NCBI GenBank assembly: GCA_002296225.1
Contig: DBHR01000080.1
Span: 11,044 to 75,043 of the forward strand
Source of the DNA: Acidobacteria bacterium UBA823
GTDB lineage: Bacteria; Acidobacteriota; Vicinamibacteria; Vicinamibacterales; UBA823
Direction of reading: 5' to 3'
Length of the DNA stretch: 64,000 nt
The notes below the pieces were generated by a model, which searched no databases, was not told the origin of the DNA, and worked only from the letters and a program-made list of their open reading frames with translations. The stretch's first letter is position 1. Each line of letters opens with the position of its first letter. Shown here piece by piece: positions 9,263-17,764 of the stretch. Made by a program: the position numbers and the translations under genes.

Positions 9263-10318
9263 ATGACCAAGACAGTGGCAGAAATTGCGAAGAGCCTCGG
9301 TGCTGAACTTGTGGGCGACGCGTCTCACCTCATCACCGGCGTGGCGTCGCTGACGCAAGCGGGCTCCGATCAGATCGCGTTTGTCGATGCACCTGAACGG
9401 GTCGAAGCGGCGCTCGCATCAGCGGCCGGCTGTTTGATCGTCCCGCCCGGCGTGAAATCGGGTTCCAAGACGCTCATTCACTCCAAGAACCCGAAGCTGG
9501 CCTTCGCTCGAGCGATCCAATTCTTCCACGTTGCCAAACCGATCGTCCCAGGGGTGCATCCGTCAGCAGTCGTTGGTACTGGCGTGAACCTCGGCGAGGG
9601 TGTCCGCATTGGGCCTTTTGCGGTGATCGAAGCTGGTGTTCGAATTGGCGCTCAAACTGATGTCGGTCCAGGTGTTTACGTCGGTGAGCGGTGTGTGCTC
9701 GGCGCTGCCTGTGTGCTCCACCCGCACGTCGTGCTATACGCCAACGTCACGCTTGGCGATCGGGTCACCGTCCATGCGGGTGCGGTGTTGGGAAGTGACG
9801 GCTTCGGCTATGTTGTCGACGAGGGTGTCCACCACAAGTTTCCACAAATCGGGCGGCTGGATATCGCCAACGATGTCGAAATTGGTGCGAACACGACGAT
9901 TGACCGGGGCGCACTCGACGCAACCATGATTCAGGAAGGTGTGAAAGTCGACAACCTCGTACAGATCGGCCATAACGTGACCATTGGCGAGCACTGTATC
10001 CTATCGGCGCAGGTTGGTGTAGCCGGCAGCGCCCGTATCGAACGCGAGGTGCTCTTGGCCGGTCAGGTCGGTGTTGCGGATCACGTTACGATCGGACGAG
10101 GTGCTAGGGTCGGCGCACAAGCCGGTGTGTTTGCCGGCAAGAAAATTCGTCCGAAGCAGGTCGTTGGAGGGACGCCGGCGCGACCGCTCAGTGACTGGAA
10201 GACCCAACATGCCACAGCCAGTCGATTGCCGAAGTGGAAGGCCGAGTTGGATGCGCTGCGGATACGGATTGCCGAGTTGGAGGCACAGGCCGACCAAGGG
10301 TCCTCGCCCCAACTATAA
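9263..10318 (+). CDS. lpxD: UDP-3-O-(3-hydroxyacyl)glucosamine N-acyltransferase
   Basis: LpxD adds the second acyl chain in lipid A synthesis, acting in the cytoplasm on UDP-3-O-acyl-glucosamine. The 351-residue protein has the N-terminal uridine-binding domain (residues 1-95) and then a left-handed beta-helix of hexapeptide repeats (about 98-310) such as VGTGVNLGEGVRIGPFAVIEAG. The region with HKFPQIGRLDIANDVEIGANTTIDRGAL is diagnostic, and QIGHNVTIGEH carries the catalytic His. The C-terminal helix is present. An AAGGGG site precedes ATG 9263. It is not beside lpxA or fabZ here, so it is an isolated lpx gene, and it is good evidence for an outer membrane with lipid A. Confidence 0.95.
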   Translation: MTKTVAEIAKSLGAELVGDASHLITGVASLTQAGSDQIAFVDAPERVEAALASAAGCLIVPPGVKSGSKTLIHSKNPKLAFARAIQFFHVAKPIVPGVHPSAVVGTGVNLGEGVRIGPFAVIEAGVRIGAQTDVGPGVYVGERCVLGAACVLHPHVVLYANVTLGDRVTVHAGAVLGSDGFGYVVDEGVHHKFPQIGRLDIANDVEIGANTTIDRGALDATMIQEGVKVDNLVQIGHNVTIGEHCILSAQVGVAGSARIEREVLLAGQVGVADHVTIGRGARVGAQAGVFAGKKIRPKQVVGGTPARPLSDWKTQHATASRLPKWKAELDALRIRIAELEAQADQGSSPQL

Positions 10319-10363
10319 TTGGTCCTTCCGTTCGCTTTATTGATTCTGAATGGAGGTTTGGGT

Positions 10364-10798
10364 ATGTCCAGTGAAAAACCAACGTATAAAGATGCCGACC
10401 TGATGCTGCGCGTGTATGAGCTCCGACGCGAAACCGTCACACGGGCGGCGCGCGACAAGATTAACTTCGGGTTTTGGCCGAAGAGCTATGACGATGTAAA
10501 GGCACTCAGTGCTTTCGATCATCCAATGAACGCCGCGTGGCGTCAGGTCACCTCATATTGGGAGATGGTCTACGGCATGGCCCATCAGGGCATCGTGCAT
10601 GTCGACTACTGGATTGAGAACAACGGCGAAGGGTTGTTCCTATTTGCCAAAGTGGCGCCCTACCTGACCGAGATACGGGCCGACGGTTCACCGATATCGT
10701 TCCAGCACCTTGAATGGGCGGCCACCGAGACCGACAAGGGAAAGCAGTACTTCGAGATGCTTCAAGGTATCGTGAAGAAGCGGCTCGCCTCCGAATAG
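10364..10798 (+). CDS. Conserved hypothetical protein
   Basis: The protein has 144 residues, no signal peptide and no membrane segment. I do not recognise a family. It begins with a charged helix-rich part (DLMLRVYELRRETVTRAARDKIN) and ends in a lysine-rich helix. The start is ATG 10364 because GGAGG lies 8-12 bases upstream; the frame also runs back to 10319 without a better start. It follows lpxD closely (45 bp) and precedes a membrane protein. The pattern (DLMLRVYELRRE, AWRQVTSYWEMVYGMAHQG) looks like a soluble all-helical protein, perhaps the class annotated as DUF4760-like, but I cannot confirm this. Confidence 0.7.
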   Translation: MSSEKPTYKDADLMLRVYELRRETVTRAARDKINFGFWPKSYDDVKALSAFDHPMNAAWRQVTSYWEMVYGMAHQGIVHVDYWIENNGEGLFLFAKVAPYLTEIRADGSPISFQHLEWAATETDKGKQYFEMLQGIVKKRLASE

Positions 10799-10852
10799 TC
10801 CTTGGGGTTGGAGCCGCGACCGTTGATCCGTGTGCGCTAGAAGACCAGAACC

Positions 10853-11980
10853 TTGAGGTCGTCCGTGAGGTCGCGATTCTTCCAGAAGTATCTACTGCCC
10901 GGGTGCATCTTTCAGTCGCTCATCATCGCTGGTGGGTACGGCACGGGCCGTGAGCTGGTGGAGTTCTTTCTCAGCCTTGGTCCCCTCACCGGATTGCTCG
11001 CGATGGGGCTGGCGACACTGATCTGGAGTGCAGTCGCGGCTTCGAGTTTCGAACTGGCTCGGCTGACCCGGAGCTACGACTACCGGACGTTTTTCATTCG
11101 CCTGTTCGCGCCCTTCCACCGCTTGTGGTTCGTTTTCGAGGTCCTCTATATTCTCCAAGCGTTTCTGGTGCTTGCCGTGGTCGCTGCGGCGGCGGGCGCG
11201 ATTTTGCTCGAGACGTTCGGTGTGCCGCCGCTCGTCGGTGTCGTCGGAATGATGGCTGCGATTGGCTTCCTCACACTTCGTGGGACACCGGCGATCGAAC
11301 GGTTTCTAGCGAGTTGGTCGTTCGTGCTGTACGCGGTCTACGGCGCGTTTTTCATCTTGTGCTGGACTCATTTTGGCGATGAGATAGCGACGGGGCTGAG
11401 CGGGTCGGTGGTCGAGGTGAGTTTAGTCTTTAAAAACGGCGTGGGATACGCCGGCTACAACCTGGCAATGATTCCCGCCATCCTGTTCTGCATGCGGCAT
11501 TCGGAGACGCGCACCGAGGCCCTCGGTGCTGGCGTACTGACGGGACCGATCGCGATGCTGCCGGGTTTGTTGTTCTACATTGCGATGGTCGGCCAGTATC
11601 CGGAGATCGTGGGCGAAGAGGTGCCGGCGAACGTCCTGCTTGAGCTGATCGGCTCGCGCGGCTTCCAAGTTACATTCCAAGTCGTGCTCTTTGGCACGCT
11701 GGTCGAAACAGGCGCCGGACTGGTGCATGCGGTCAATGAGCGGCTGGCGGCGACCTACGCCGAACACGATCGCGAGATGCCGGACCGCCTGCGTCCAGTG
11801 ATCGCGATCGGGATGCTGTCTATCGGCGCCGTATCGGCTCAGGTCGGGCTGATGGATCTGATCGCACGCGGTTACGGCACGATCACGTGGGGCTTCGTTG
11901 TTATCTTCGTGATTCCGGTCTTGACGCTCGGGGTCTGGAGAATTCTAAAGTCAGCTCGTGCTCTGCCTTTTGGGCCTTAG
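10853..11980 (+). CDS. YkvI-like integral membrane protein
   Basis: This is a membrane protein of 375 residues with about ten hydrophobic helices. The sequence IIAGGYGTGRELVEFFLSLGPL near the N-terminus is the signature of the uncharacterised YkvI family, which belongs to the LeuT-fold (APC) transporter superfamily, so it is probably a solute transporter of unknown substrate. The start is uncertain: TTG at 10853 and GTG at 10865 are both in frame, and neither has a strong ribosome-binding site. The stop overlaps by 4 bases the stop of the convergent glycosyltransferase at 11977. Confidence 0.8.
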   Translation: MRSSVRSRFFQKYLLPGCIFQSLIIAGGYGTGRELVEFFLSLGPLTGLLAMGLATLIWSAVAASSFELARLTRSYDYRTFFIRLFAPFHRLWFVFEVLYILQAFLVLAVVAAAAGAILLETFGVPPLVGVVGMMAAIGFLTLRGTPAIERFLASWSFVLYAVYGAFFILCWTHFGDEIATGLSGSVVEVSLVFKNGVGYAGYNLAMIPAILFCMRHSETRTEALGAGVLTGPIAMLPGLLFYIAMVGQYPEIVGEEVPANVLLELIGSRGFQVTFQVVLFGTLVETGAGLVHAVNERLAATYAEHDREMPDRLRPVIAIGMLSIGAVSAQVGLMDLIARGYGTITWGFVVIFVIPVLTLGVWRILKSARALPFGP

Positions 11981-13278
11981 TCTCTGGTTTTTCCCTGGGT
12001 TCCGCCACGCTGCTTCGTGGCCTGCGATTGATAGCCAGGCCGGAGTTCCTCGATCGCAGCGCACGCTACGTCGAGTGGGCGGTCGGCGTGCGCTTGCGCC
12101 GCCACGCGGCGGCAGGCTGCGGCGACGTTCGGGCTCGTCGTCAGGTGCGCCAGCGCCGCCGCGATAGCGGGCGCGCGATAGGCGCTGGGTCGGAGCGAGC
12201 GAGCCACCCCGAGTTGACGCAGCCGTTCGGCGTTATCGGGTTGGTCGTAGGCCATCGGTTTGACGAGCTGGGGCACGCCCGCGGCGAGCCCCTGCGCTAG
12301 GGTACCGATGCCGCCATGGTGGACCAGCGCGCTGCAATGGGGCAGCAGTCGGCTAAGCGGCACGTAGTCAGCGTGGATCACGGATGTCGGCAGCGACGTG
12401 GGCACCTGTTCAGTGAACGGCGTAAGCAGGATCCCTCGGTAGCCGAGCCGGTTACAGGCCATCACCGACGCTTCGAAGAACCGGCTGCCGTGACGCATCG
12501 CTGACCCCGGTGTGAAGACAACCGGCGGGGGTCCGGTACTCAGAAAGGTTTCGACTGCCTCCGGAACGTCTCGCAATGCACTCTCGTCGTAACGCGGAAA
12601 CCCGGCGCAGACGAGCTGTGCGGGCCAATCCGGCTGCGGTCGGGCGAACCACTCGGGAAAGAATCCGATGATCAATTCTGGGGAGTTCCACCAGACGTCG
12701 TAGAACTTTGAGGTCGATTCAAGGCCGAGCGAGCGGCGGAATCGGTTCATACTGGGTCCCACCACGCGGTCGATCGCAAGATTCACCAACCCGAACAGCG
12801 CACGTTTCATCGGACGGGGCCATGTGTTGATGCCCGTGAGCCACGGGTGCAACACCGGTGACTCAAATTCACTGCGGAAGGAGACCGGCTGCAGCTGTAC
12901 GGTGGCGAGTGGAAAGCCGTGCGCTTCGTGAGCCACGCGCGCGCCGAATGCCAGCGCTCCGGCTACCACCACGCTCTCGTGTGCGTGGGCATGGGCGCAG
13001 ACGAGGCGATACAACTCGGGCGTCGCGTCGACAATCTTCCTGGCGATGATCTCGATGCCCTTGCGAGGATTCCAAATATCGGGATTGCTCGTGATGGTCT
13101 CGAATTCCTCGGCGGTGCCAGACCGCACGAATTCGAATCCCATCTGGCGGACCAGTGGCTCGAAGTAACTGTTGACGACCACTGTCACTGAGTGTCCGCG
13201 CGTTGCGAGCGCCGCTCCGAGTCCCATGAAGGGATGGATGTCTCCGGCACTGCCTACCGGAATGAGCAGAACGTGCAT
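11977..13278 (-). CDS. Glycosyltransferase family 1 (UGT/rhamnosyltransferase-like)
   Basis: The 433-residue protein has a GT-B fold. It opens with the nucleotide-sugar glycosyltransferase start LLIPVGSAGDIHPFMGLGAAL. Its C-terminal half has the UGT signature C-S-A-L-V-H-H-G-G-I-G-T followed by GLAAGVPQLVKPMAYDQPDNAERL, which binds the nucleotide sugar and acceptor. Relatives glycosylate lipids, sterols or secondary metabolites, for example RhlB-type rhamnosyltransferases; the acceptor here is unknown. No signal peptide is seen, so it acts on the cytoplasmic face. It is the last gene of a tight minus-strand operon (phosphatase, sugar kinase, this gene), 21 bp behind the kinase gene. Confidence 0.85.
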   Translation of the reverse strand: MHVLLIPVGSAGDIHPFMGLGAALATRGHSVTVVVNSYFEPLVRQMGFEFVRSGTAEEFETITSNPDIWNPRKGIEIIARKIVDATPELYRLVCAHAHAHESVVVAGALAFGARVAHEAHGFPLATVQLQPVSFRSEFESPVLHPWLTGINTWPRPMKRALFGLVNLAIDRVVGPSMNRFRRSLGLESTSKFYDVWWNSPELIIGFFPEWFARPQPDWPAQLVCAGFPRYDESALRDVPEAVETFLSTGPPPVVFTPGSAMRHGSRFFEASVMACNRLGYRGILLTPFTEQVPTSLPTSVIHADYVPLSRLLPHCSALVHHGGIGTLAQGLAAGVPQLVKPMAYDQPDNAERLRQLGVARSLRPSAYRAPAIAAALAHLTTSPNVAAACRRVAAQAHADRPLDVACAAIEELRPGYQSQATKQRGGTQGKTRD

Positions 13279-13299
13279 TCTTGGGAGGTTTCGGATTCG

Positions 13300-14169
13300 T
13301 CAGGTGTAGTAGGTGACCACCTGCTCCGCCGCGTGTACATAACGGCCGCCGAAGAGGTTCACGTGTACCAGGAGCGGGTAGAGTTGGTAGAGTGGCACCC
13401 GCTCGGACGCCCCGGCGGCAAGTGGGAATACCTCGTCGTATGCGTGCGCGAACTGCTCGCTCAGAGTTCCGAACAGTTTCAACATAGCCAAATCGATTTC
13501 ACGATGACCGCCATAGGCGGCGGGGTCGAGGATGCAAGGGCTCCCGTTGATATCCACGTGCAGGTTTCCGCTCCAGAGGTCCCCGTGCAGCCGGGCGGGA
13601 GGCTCTTCCGGGCCGACAAGGTCGGGGAGTCGACTTAGGAGCGACCCGAAAGTCTGTGTCCACGCCGTCGGAGCGGCCTGACGGTCGACGGCCAGGCGGA
13701 CTTGTGGCTCGATTCGTCGCATGGCGTAGAACTCCGCCCAGGTCAGGCACGCGGCGTTGGTCTGCGCCAACGTCCCGATGAAGTTGTCATGAGCCAGACC
13801 GTAAGTGTCTGCTCCGCTTGCGTGTAGTGCGGCCAGCCTGCGTCCGAGCTGTTCGTCGAAATTTGTGGCGGGCGAGGCCGACGCGATGAACTCGAGTGCT
13901 AGGAATGGCGGCGACGTCTCCGAGCTGTCGCTTACGGCTAGCACCTTCGGCACCCGAATCGCTTTGGCGTCACTCAACCAGGCCAGGCCGAGCGCTTCAG
14001 TCGGAAACATACGTCGGTCGGCTCGAGCGTTCGTCTTGACGAATACCTCGCGTCGATCATCGAGCTGGACAGCGAAAGCCTCGTTGATGCTGCCACCGGG
14101 CAGCTGCCGTGTCGATGTGATGTTGGCGCCGAGCGCTAGTGCCACCGCCCGTTGGGCATCGACTCGCAT
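13300..14169 (-). CDS. Fructosamine kinase family protein (ketosamine 3-kinase)
   Basis: This is a protein-kinase-like enzyme of 289 residues. It has a Gly-rich loop region (RQLPGGSINEAFAV), VFVKTN with the ATP-binding Lys, H195-G-D197-L-W-S-G-N as catalytic loop, and D215-P-A-A-Y-G-G as metal-binding motif. The family phosphorylates C3 of ketosamines (fructosamine, ribulosamine, erythrulosamine) formed by protein glycation. The start is ATG 14169, six bases after the upstream stop; a longer frame would overlap the phosphatase. The neighbour is a low-molecular-weight phosphatase, an association described for bacterial FN3K homologues and proposed to repair glycated proteins. Confidence 0.9.
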   Translation of the reverse strand: MRVDAQRAVALALGANITSTRQLPGGSINEAFAVQLDDRREVFVKTNARADRRMFPTEALGLAWLSDAKAIRVPKVLAVSDSSETSPPFLALEFIASASPATNFDEQLGRRLAALHASGADTYGLAHDNFIGTLAQTNAACLTWAEFYAMRRIEPQVRLAVDRQAAPTAWTQTFGSLLSRLPDLVGPEEPPARLHGDLWSGNLHVDINGSPCILDPAAYGGHREIDLAMLKLFGTLSEQFAHAYDEVFPLAAGASERVPLYQLYPLLVHVNLFGGRYVHAAEQVVTYYT

Positions 14170-14174
14170 GTTGG

Positions 14175-14657
14175 TCAGTTGAACTGATACTCCGCGCGGA
14201 TCGTCTGGAGCAATCCTTGGCAGGCTACTTGACACATGTCGAACACGTTGTCGAATCCGTGTGGTCCGCCGTAATAGGGGTCGGGCACCTCCGCGTCGGC
14301 TGGCGCGGTAAGGTCGAACACACGCAGAAGATGGACCTTCGCGCGCGCCTCGCCATCGGGTGCGAGATTGAGCAGGTCCTGCCGATTTTCAGCGTCCATG
14401 GCGATCACGTAGTCGAAGCTTGAAAAATCTTCGGCGGTGAATTGGCGTGCGCGACTGTTGAGCCCGATGCCCCTTGCCTCCGAGGCTTCCTTGGCACGCC
14501 GGTCCGGGGGGGCGCCCACGTGGTAGGCGCCAAGCCCGGCGCTGTCGACGTCGATTTGTTCGTGCAAATGAGCGTCACGAATTAGCGATTGCATGATGCC
14601 TTCGGCCGTCGGTGACCGGCAGATATTACCGAGGCAGACAAAGCAAACCCTGACCAT
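14175..14657 (-). CDS. Low-molecular-weight protein-tyrosine phosphatase
   Basis: The 160-residue enzyme has the CX5R signature V-C8-L-G-N-I-C-R14-S near the N-terminus and the general acid D126-P-Y-Y-G-G near the C-terminus, so both catalytic elements are intact. Such phosphatases act on phosphotyrosine in the cytoplasm, often of capsule kinases, and some bacterial ones dephosphorylate sugar phosphates. The start is ATG 14657 because the domain begins there; the frame is open far upstream but that stretch has no conserved sequence. It is the first gene of the operon with the fructosamine kinase (5-bp gap) and the GT1 enzyme. Confidence 0.92.
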   Translation of the reverse strand: MVRVCFVCLGNICRSPTAEGIMQSLIRDAHLHEQIDVDSAGLGAYHVGAPPDRRAKEASEARGIGLNSRARQFTAEDFSSFDYVIAMDAENRQDLLNLAPDGEARAKVHLLRVFDLTAPADAEVPDPYYGGPHGFDNVFDMCQVACQGLLQTIRAEYQFN

Positions 14658-14894
14658 CTCACGTTTCAGAATACTGGATCTTTCACTGCGATATAATCCT
14701 GGTCTTTCCCTCAGACCCTGGAACTCACCGGCATTGCAGTAGCGACAAGCCGTCTGCAAGCTTCGCGAGATCGAGGAGATGGATGGAGCGGCCGCAGACC
14801 GGTCGTTGAGGCGCGTGCTGCCGTCGATGTATTTGGCCTGCACCTCAGACACGCAGAGTCGGTGAGCGAACAAACGAAGAAAAGGTGGTAGCGC

Positions 14895-15758
14895 ATGAGA
14901 GAGATCTCCAGACGTGCAGCGATTGGAACAGTCGGGGCGGCGTTGGGGGCGACGGCGCTCGGTTCGTCGGTTGGCTTGGCCCAGGGCCGGGTTGTGCGCA
15001 ATGGCCGGTTGAAGCAGTCAGTCTCGCGGTGGCCCTACCGCGACATTCCATTGCGCACGTTCTGCGAAGCCGTTGCGGAAATGGGCCTGCCGGCGATCGA
15101 CCTTCTGGAAGAGGACGAATGGGACATCGTTGCTGAGTACGGCCTCGTTTGCTCGATGGGTTACGGTGGCGGCGGTACGATCGAAAACGGCCTGAACGTG
15201 CGCGCGAATCACGACGAGCTTGTCGCGAATCTTCAGCAAGCAATGCCGCGCGCGGTTGAGCGTAACGTGCCGAACCTCATCACGTTCTTCGGCAACCGGC
15301 GCGGTATGGGTGATCCCGAGGCCATCCGCAACTGCGTGGACGGTCTGCGGCGACTAGGGCCGGCGGCTGAGGAGCATGGCGTTACGATTTGCGTCGAATT
15401 GCTCAACAGTAAGATTGACCATCCTGACTATCAGGGGGACCGTACGCCGTTCGGCGCCGAGATTATTCGCCGTGTCGATTCCCCACGTGTCAAGCTACTG
15501 AACGATATTTATCATATGCAGATCATGGAAGGTGACATCATCCGGACGATCCGCGACTATGCTGAGGACATTGCGCACTACCACACAGGCGGTGTGCCGG
15601 GGCGGAACGAGCTAGATGAGAACCAGGAGCTCCAGTGGCCGGCGATCTGCCGGGCGATCGTTGAGACGGGCTTTACGGGCTATGTTGCGCATGAGTTCGT
15701 GCCGACGCGTGACCCGCTGACGTCGCTACGTGAGGCCGTGGCGCTCTGCGACGTGTGA
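14895..15758 (+). CDS. Tat-exported xylose-isomerase-like TIM barrel (hydroxypyruvate isomerase family)
   Basis: This is a protein of 287 residues with a twin-arginine signal peptide (R-E-I-S-R-R-A-A-I-G followed by a Gly/Ala hydrophobic block), so it is probably folded before export to the periplasm. The body resembles the hydroxypyruvate isomerase branch of the sugar-isomerase TIM-barrel family: ICVELLNSKIDHPDYQ, VKLLNDIYHMQIMEGD, IAHYHTGGVPGRNELDENQEL and VAHEFVPTRDP supply metal-binding Glu, Asp, His and Glu. Whether it is an isomerase or an epimerase is unknown. It has a good AAGGTGG site before ATG 14895 and lies 27 bp before the M20 peptidase. Confidence 0.82.
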   Translation: MREISRRAAIGTVGAALGATALGSSVGLAQGRVVRNGRLKQSVSRWPYRDIPLRTFCEAVAEMGLPAIDLLEEDEWDIVAEYGLVCSMGYGGGGTIENGLNVRANHDELVANLQQAMPRAVERNVPNLITFFGNRRGMGDPEAIRNCVDGLRRLGPAAEEHGVTICVELLNSKIDHPDYQGDRTPFGAEIIRRVDSPRVKLLNDIYHMQIMEGDIIRTIRDYAEDIAHYHTGGVPGRNELDENQELQWPAICRAIVETGFTGYVAHEFVPTRDPLTSLREAVALCDV

Positions 15759-15785
15759 GACGAGTGGCCGCGTCACAGACAGACG

Positions 15786-16958
15786 ATGCTCGCTGTTGAC
15801 TCCCGACTTGCCACGACCGTCCTGCAGGACTTAATCCGTATCCCGTCCGTCAATCCCGATCTTGTGTCCGGCGCTGAGGGGGAAACCCAAATCGCCGGCT
15901 ACATCGCGGACAAACTGCGCGGATGGGGGCTGGCTGTTCAGGTGCAGGAGACTGCCGAACGCCGACCGAACGTCATCGCAACACTAAAGGGTTCGGGCGG
16001 TGGCCGGACGCTTCTTTTCAACGGCCATATGGACACCGTAGGTGTCGAGGGGATGGCGGAACCGTATTCCGGGAAGGTGCGTGACGGCCGTGTGTACGGC
16101 CGCGGCGCAATTGACATGAAGGGATCGCTCGCCGCCACGATGGCAGCCACGAAAGGTCTCATCGACGGAGGGCCGACCCTTCGCGGCAACGTTATCTTCA
16201 CTTATGTAACCGACGAGGAATACGCGAGCGTCGGCACGACTGCGATAGCTGACGACATCCGCCAAGGTCGGTTGCCACGTCCCGACGGGGCAGTGAACAC
16301 CGAGGCAACCGGCCTTCGGGTCGGCGTTGGTCACAAGGGGTTCGTTTGGCTCGAGGTTGTGACGGAAGGGAAGGCCGCTCACGGTTCCCGGCCAGACCTC
16401 GGCGTGGACGCGATTACGCATATGGGGAAGGTGCTTGTTGAGCTCGGCCGACTGCAGGAGCGGCTCACCACTGGCGATCGGCACCCGCTTCTCGGCGTTG
16501 GGTCGGTGCATGCGTCGCTGGTTGACGGCGGCCGCGAGATGTCGTCTTACCCTGATCACTGCACATTGAAGCTCGAGCGCCGGACCGTACCCCCGGAGAC
16601 GGCCGACGGCGTTGCCGATGAGCTTAAGCAGATTGTTTTCCGACTCTCAACCGAAGACCCAACGTTCCGTGCCAGGTCTAGGGTGACGTTGGTTCGCAAT
16701 CCGTGGCAGGCCGATCCCCGGTCAGAAATCGTTCGAACGACGGCTGCGGCCATTGAGGCGGTCACAGGTGAACCAGCCGAGACGATGACGACAACAGGTT
16801 GGCTCGATTCGGCGTTGTTGGGTGAAGCTGGCATTCCCACCGTGATCTGCGGACCGTGCGGCGAGGGACTACATGCCGCAGTCGAATCGATCGATGTAGC
16901 TTCGCTCGGGACGTGCGCCGAGGTCTACGCGGAAATAATCCAACAGTTCTGTTCCTAG
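15786..16958 (+). CDS. M20 family metallopeptidase (ArgE/DapE type)
   Basis: This cytoplasmic two-zinc hydrolase has 390 residues. Zinc and catalytic motifs are N-G-H-M-D-T-V, G-R-G-A-I-D-M-K-G, T-D-E-E-Y with the catalytic Glu, and the C-terminal His in CGEGLHAAVESID. The dimerisation domain lies in the middle. ArgE, DapE and carboxypeptidase G2 relatives share this layout, so the N-acyl amino-acid or peptide substrate cannot be fixed from sequence. No arg or dap genes are near. It probably shares a transcript with the TIM-barrel gene upstream. Confidence 0.85.
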   Translation: MLAVDSRLATTVLQDLIRIPSVNPDLVSGAEGETQIAGYIADKLRGWGLAVQVQETAERRPNVIATLKGSGGGRTLLFNGHMDTVGVEGMAEPYSGKVRDGRVYGRGAIDMKGSLAATMAATKGLIDGGPTLRGNVIFTYVTDEEYASVGTTAIADDIRQGRLPRPDGAVNTEATGLRVGVGHKGFVWLEVVTEGKAAHGSRPDLGVDAITHMGKVLVELGRLQERLTTGDRHPLLGVGSVHASLVDGGREMSSYPDHCTLKLERRTVPPETADGVADELKQIVFRLSTEDPTFRARSRVTLVRNPWQADPRSEIVRTTAAAIEAVTGEPAETMTTTGWLDSALLGEAGIPTVICGPCGEGLHAAVESIDVASLGTCAEVYAEIIQQFCS

Positions 16959-17047
16959 GATGTCATGCCACTGCTGGTCATGCTGCACCACCGACGGTTG
17001 GCGGCAGGGCGCACTTCTGCATTAGCCGCTATAGACGTCGCTGAGGC

Positions 17048-17521
17048 TCACTCGCCGACGGTTGCGAAACATTCAATTTCGAGGGCCGCGCCCAGTGCAA
17101 GTCCAGTCGAACCGAACGCGCTACGGGCCGGGAGGTGGTCCGGGAAGAACGTGACGTAAACCTCGTTCATTGCTGGCCATTGGCTCATATCGGCCATGAA
17201 GACACTGCACTTAACCACGTGGTTCATGGACGACCCAGCGCGTTCGAGGACGCCACGAATGTTCTCGAGCGTCTGCCGTGTTTCTGCTTGGACGCCGCCC
17301 TGCGCGAGGCCGCCACCTGGCACGTTGCCGAGCTGCCCAGAAAGGTAGAGCATGTCGTCCACCCTCACGTAGGACGAGAAGGGGAGCCCGTCTTCGGCGG
17401 ACGCGTATTCGACATCGGGACCCGACCGCTGGGCGCGGGTCGTGAACGAGCCAAGCGCGAACGAAACCACCGTGGCAACGACGATGAAGGTACGGATGGG
17501 CAAAGTCATGGTCGAGAACAC
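17048..17521 (-). CDS. RidA family protein with N-terminal signal peptide
   Basis: The protein has 157 residues, of which about 30 form a signal peptide (MTLPIRTFIVVATVVSFALG then a cut near RAQ). The remaining domain is YjgF/YER057c/UK114 (RidA): RVDDMLYLSGQLGNVPGG, QTLENIRGVLERAGSSMNHVVKCSVFMADMSQW, and the closing ARSAFGSTGLALGAALEIEC. Classical RidA deaminates reactive enamine/imine intermediates using a conserved Arg. Here the arginine equivalent to E. coli Arg105 is replaced in the segment S-A-F-G-S, so a classic imine-deaminase function is doubtful. The export signal is unusual for this family. It diverges from the RND permease gene across 243 bp. Confidence 0.8.
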   Translation of the reverse strand: MFSTMTLPIRTFIVVATVVSFALGSFTTRAQRSGPDVEYASAEDGLPFSSYVRVDDMLYLSGQLGNVPGGGLAQGGVQAETRQTLENIRGVLERAGSSMNHVVKCSVFMADMSQWPAMNEVYVTFFPDHLPARSAFGSTGLALGAALEIECFATVGE

Positions 17522-17764
17522 TCCTTAGGCAAGGGTGAACGGTTGCAGGCCACCCGCGGCCGCACAAGGGCTATCAAACGCCATTAGACACTCGAGATCA
17601 AGCGACTGCTCGCAATCCTGGCCAGCCTCGGTGAGACACCTGTCGTCGCAGAAAGCCAGTGTGTGGGCGGGCCGGGGGCGTCCCAGGTTCGCTGGGCCTG
17701 ATAGAATGCGAAGAGGTTTCGTCTCGCCTGTGGGTTCACCTCCTCGACCGACGAATTCGCTGTT

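Noticed and set aside
14692..14697. TATAAT sequence between the phosphatase and the TIM-barrel gene
   Set aside because: There is no -35 match at 16-18 bp spacing, and the gene starts about 200 bp downstream.
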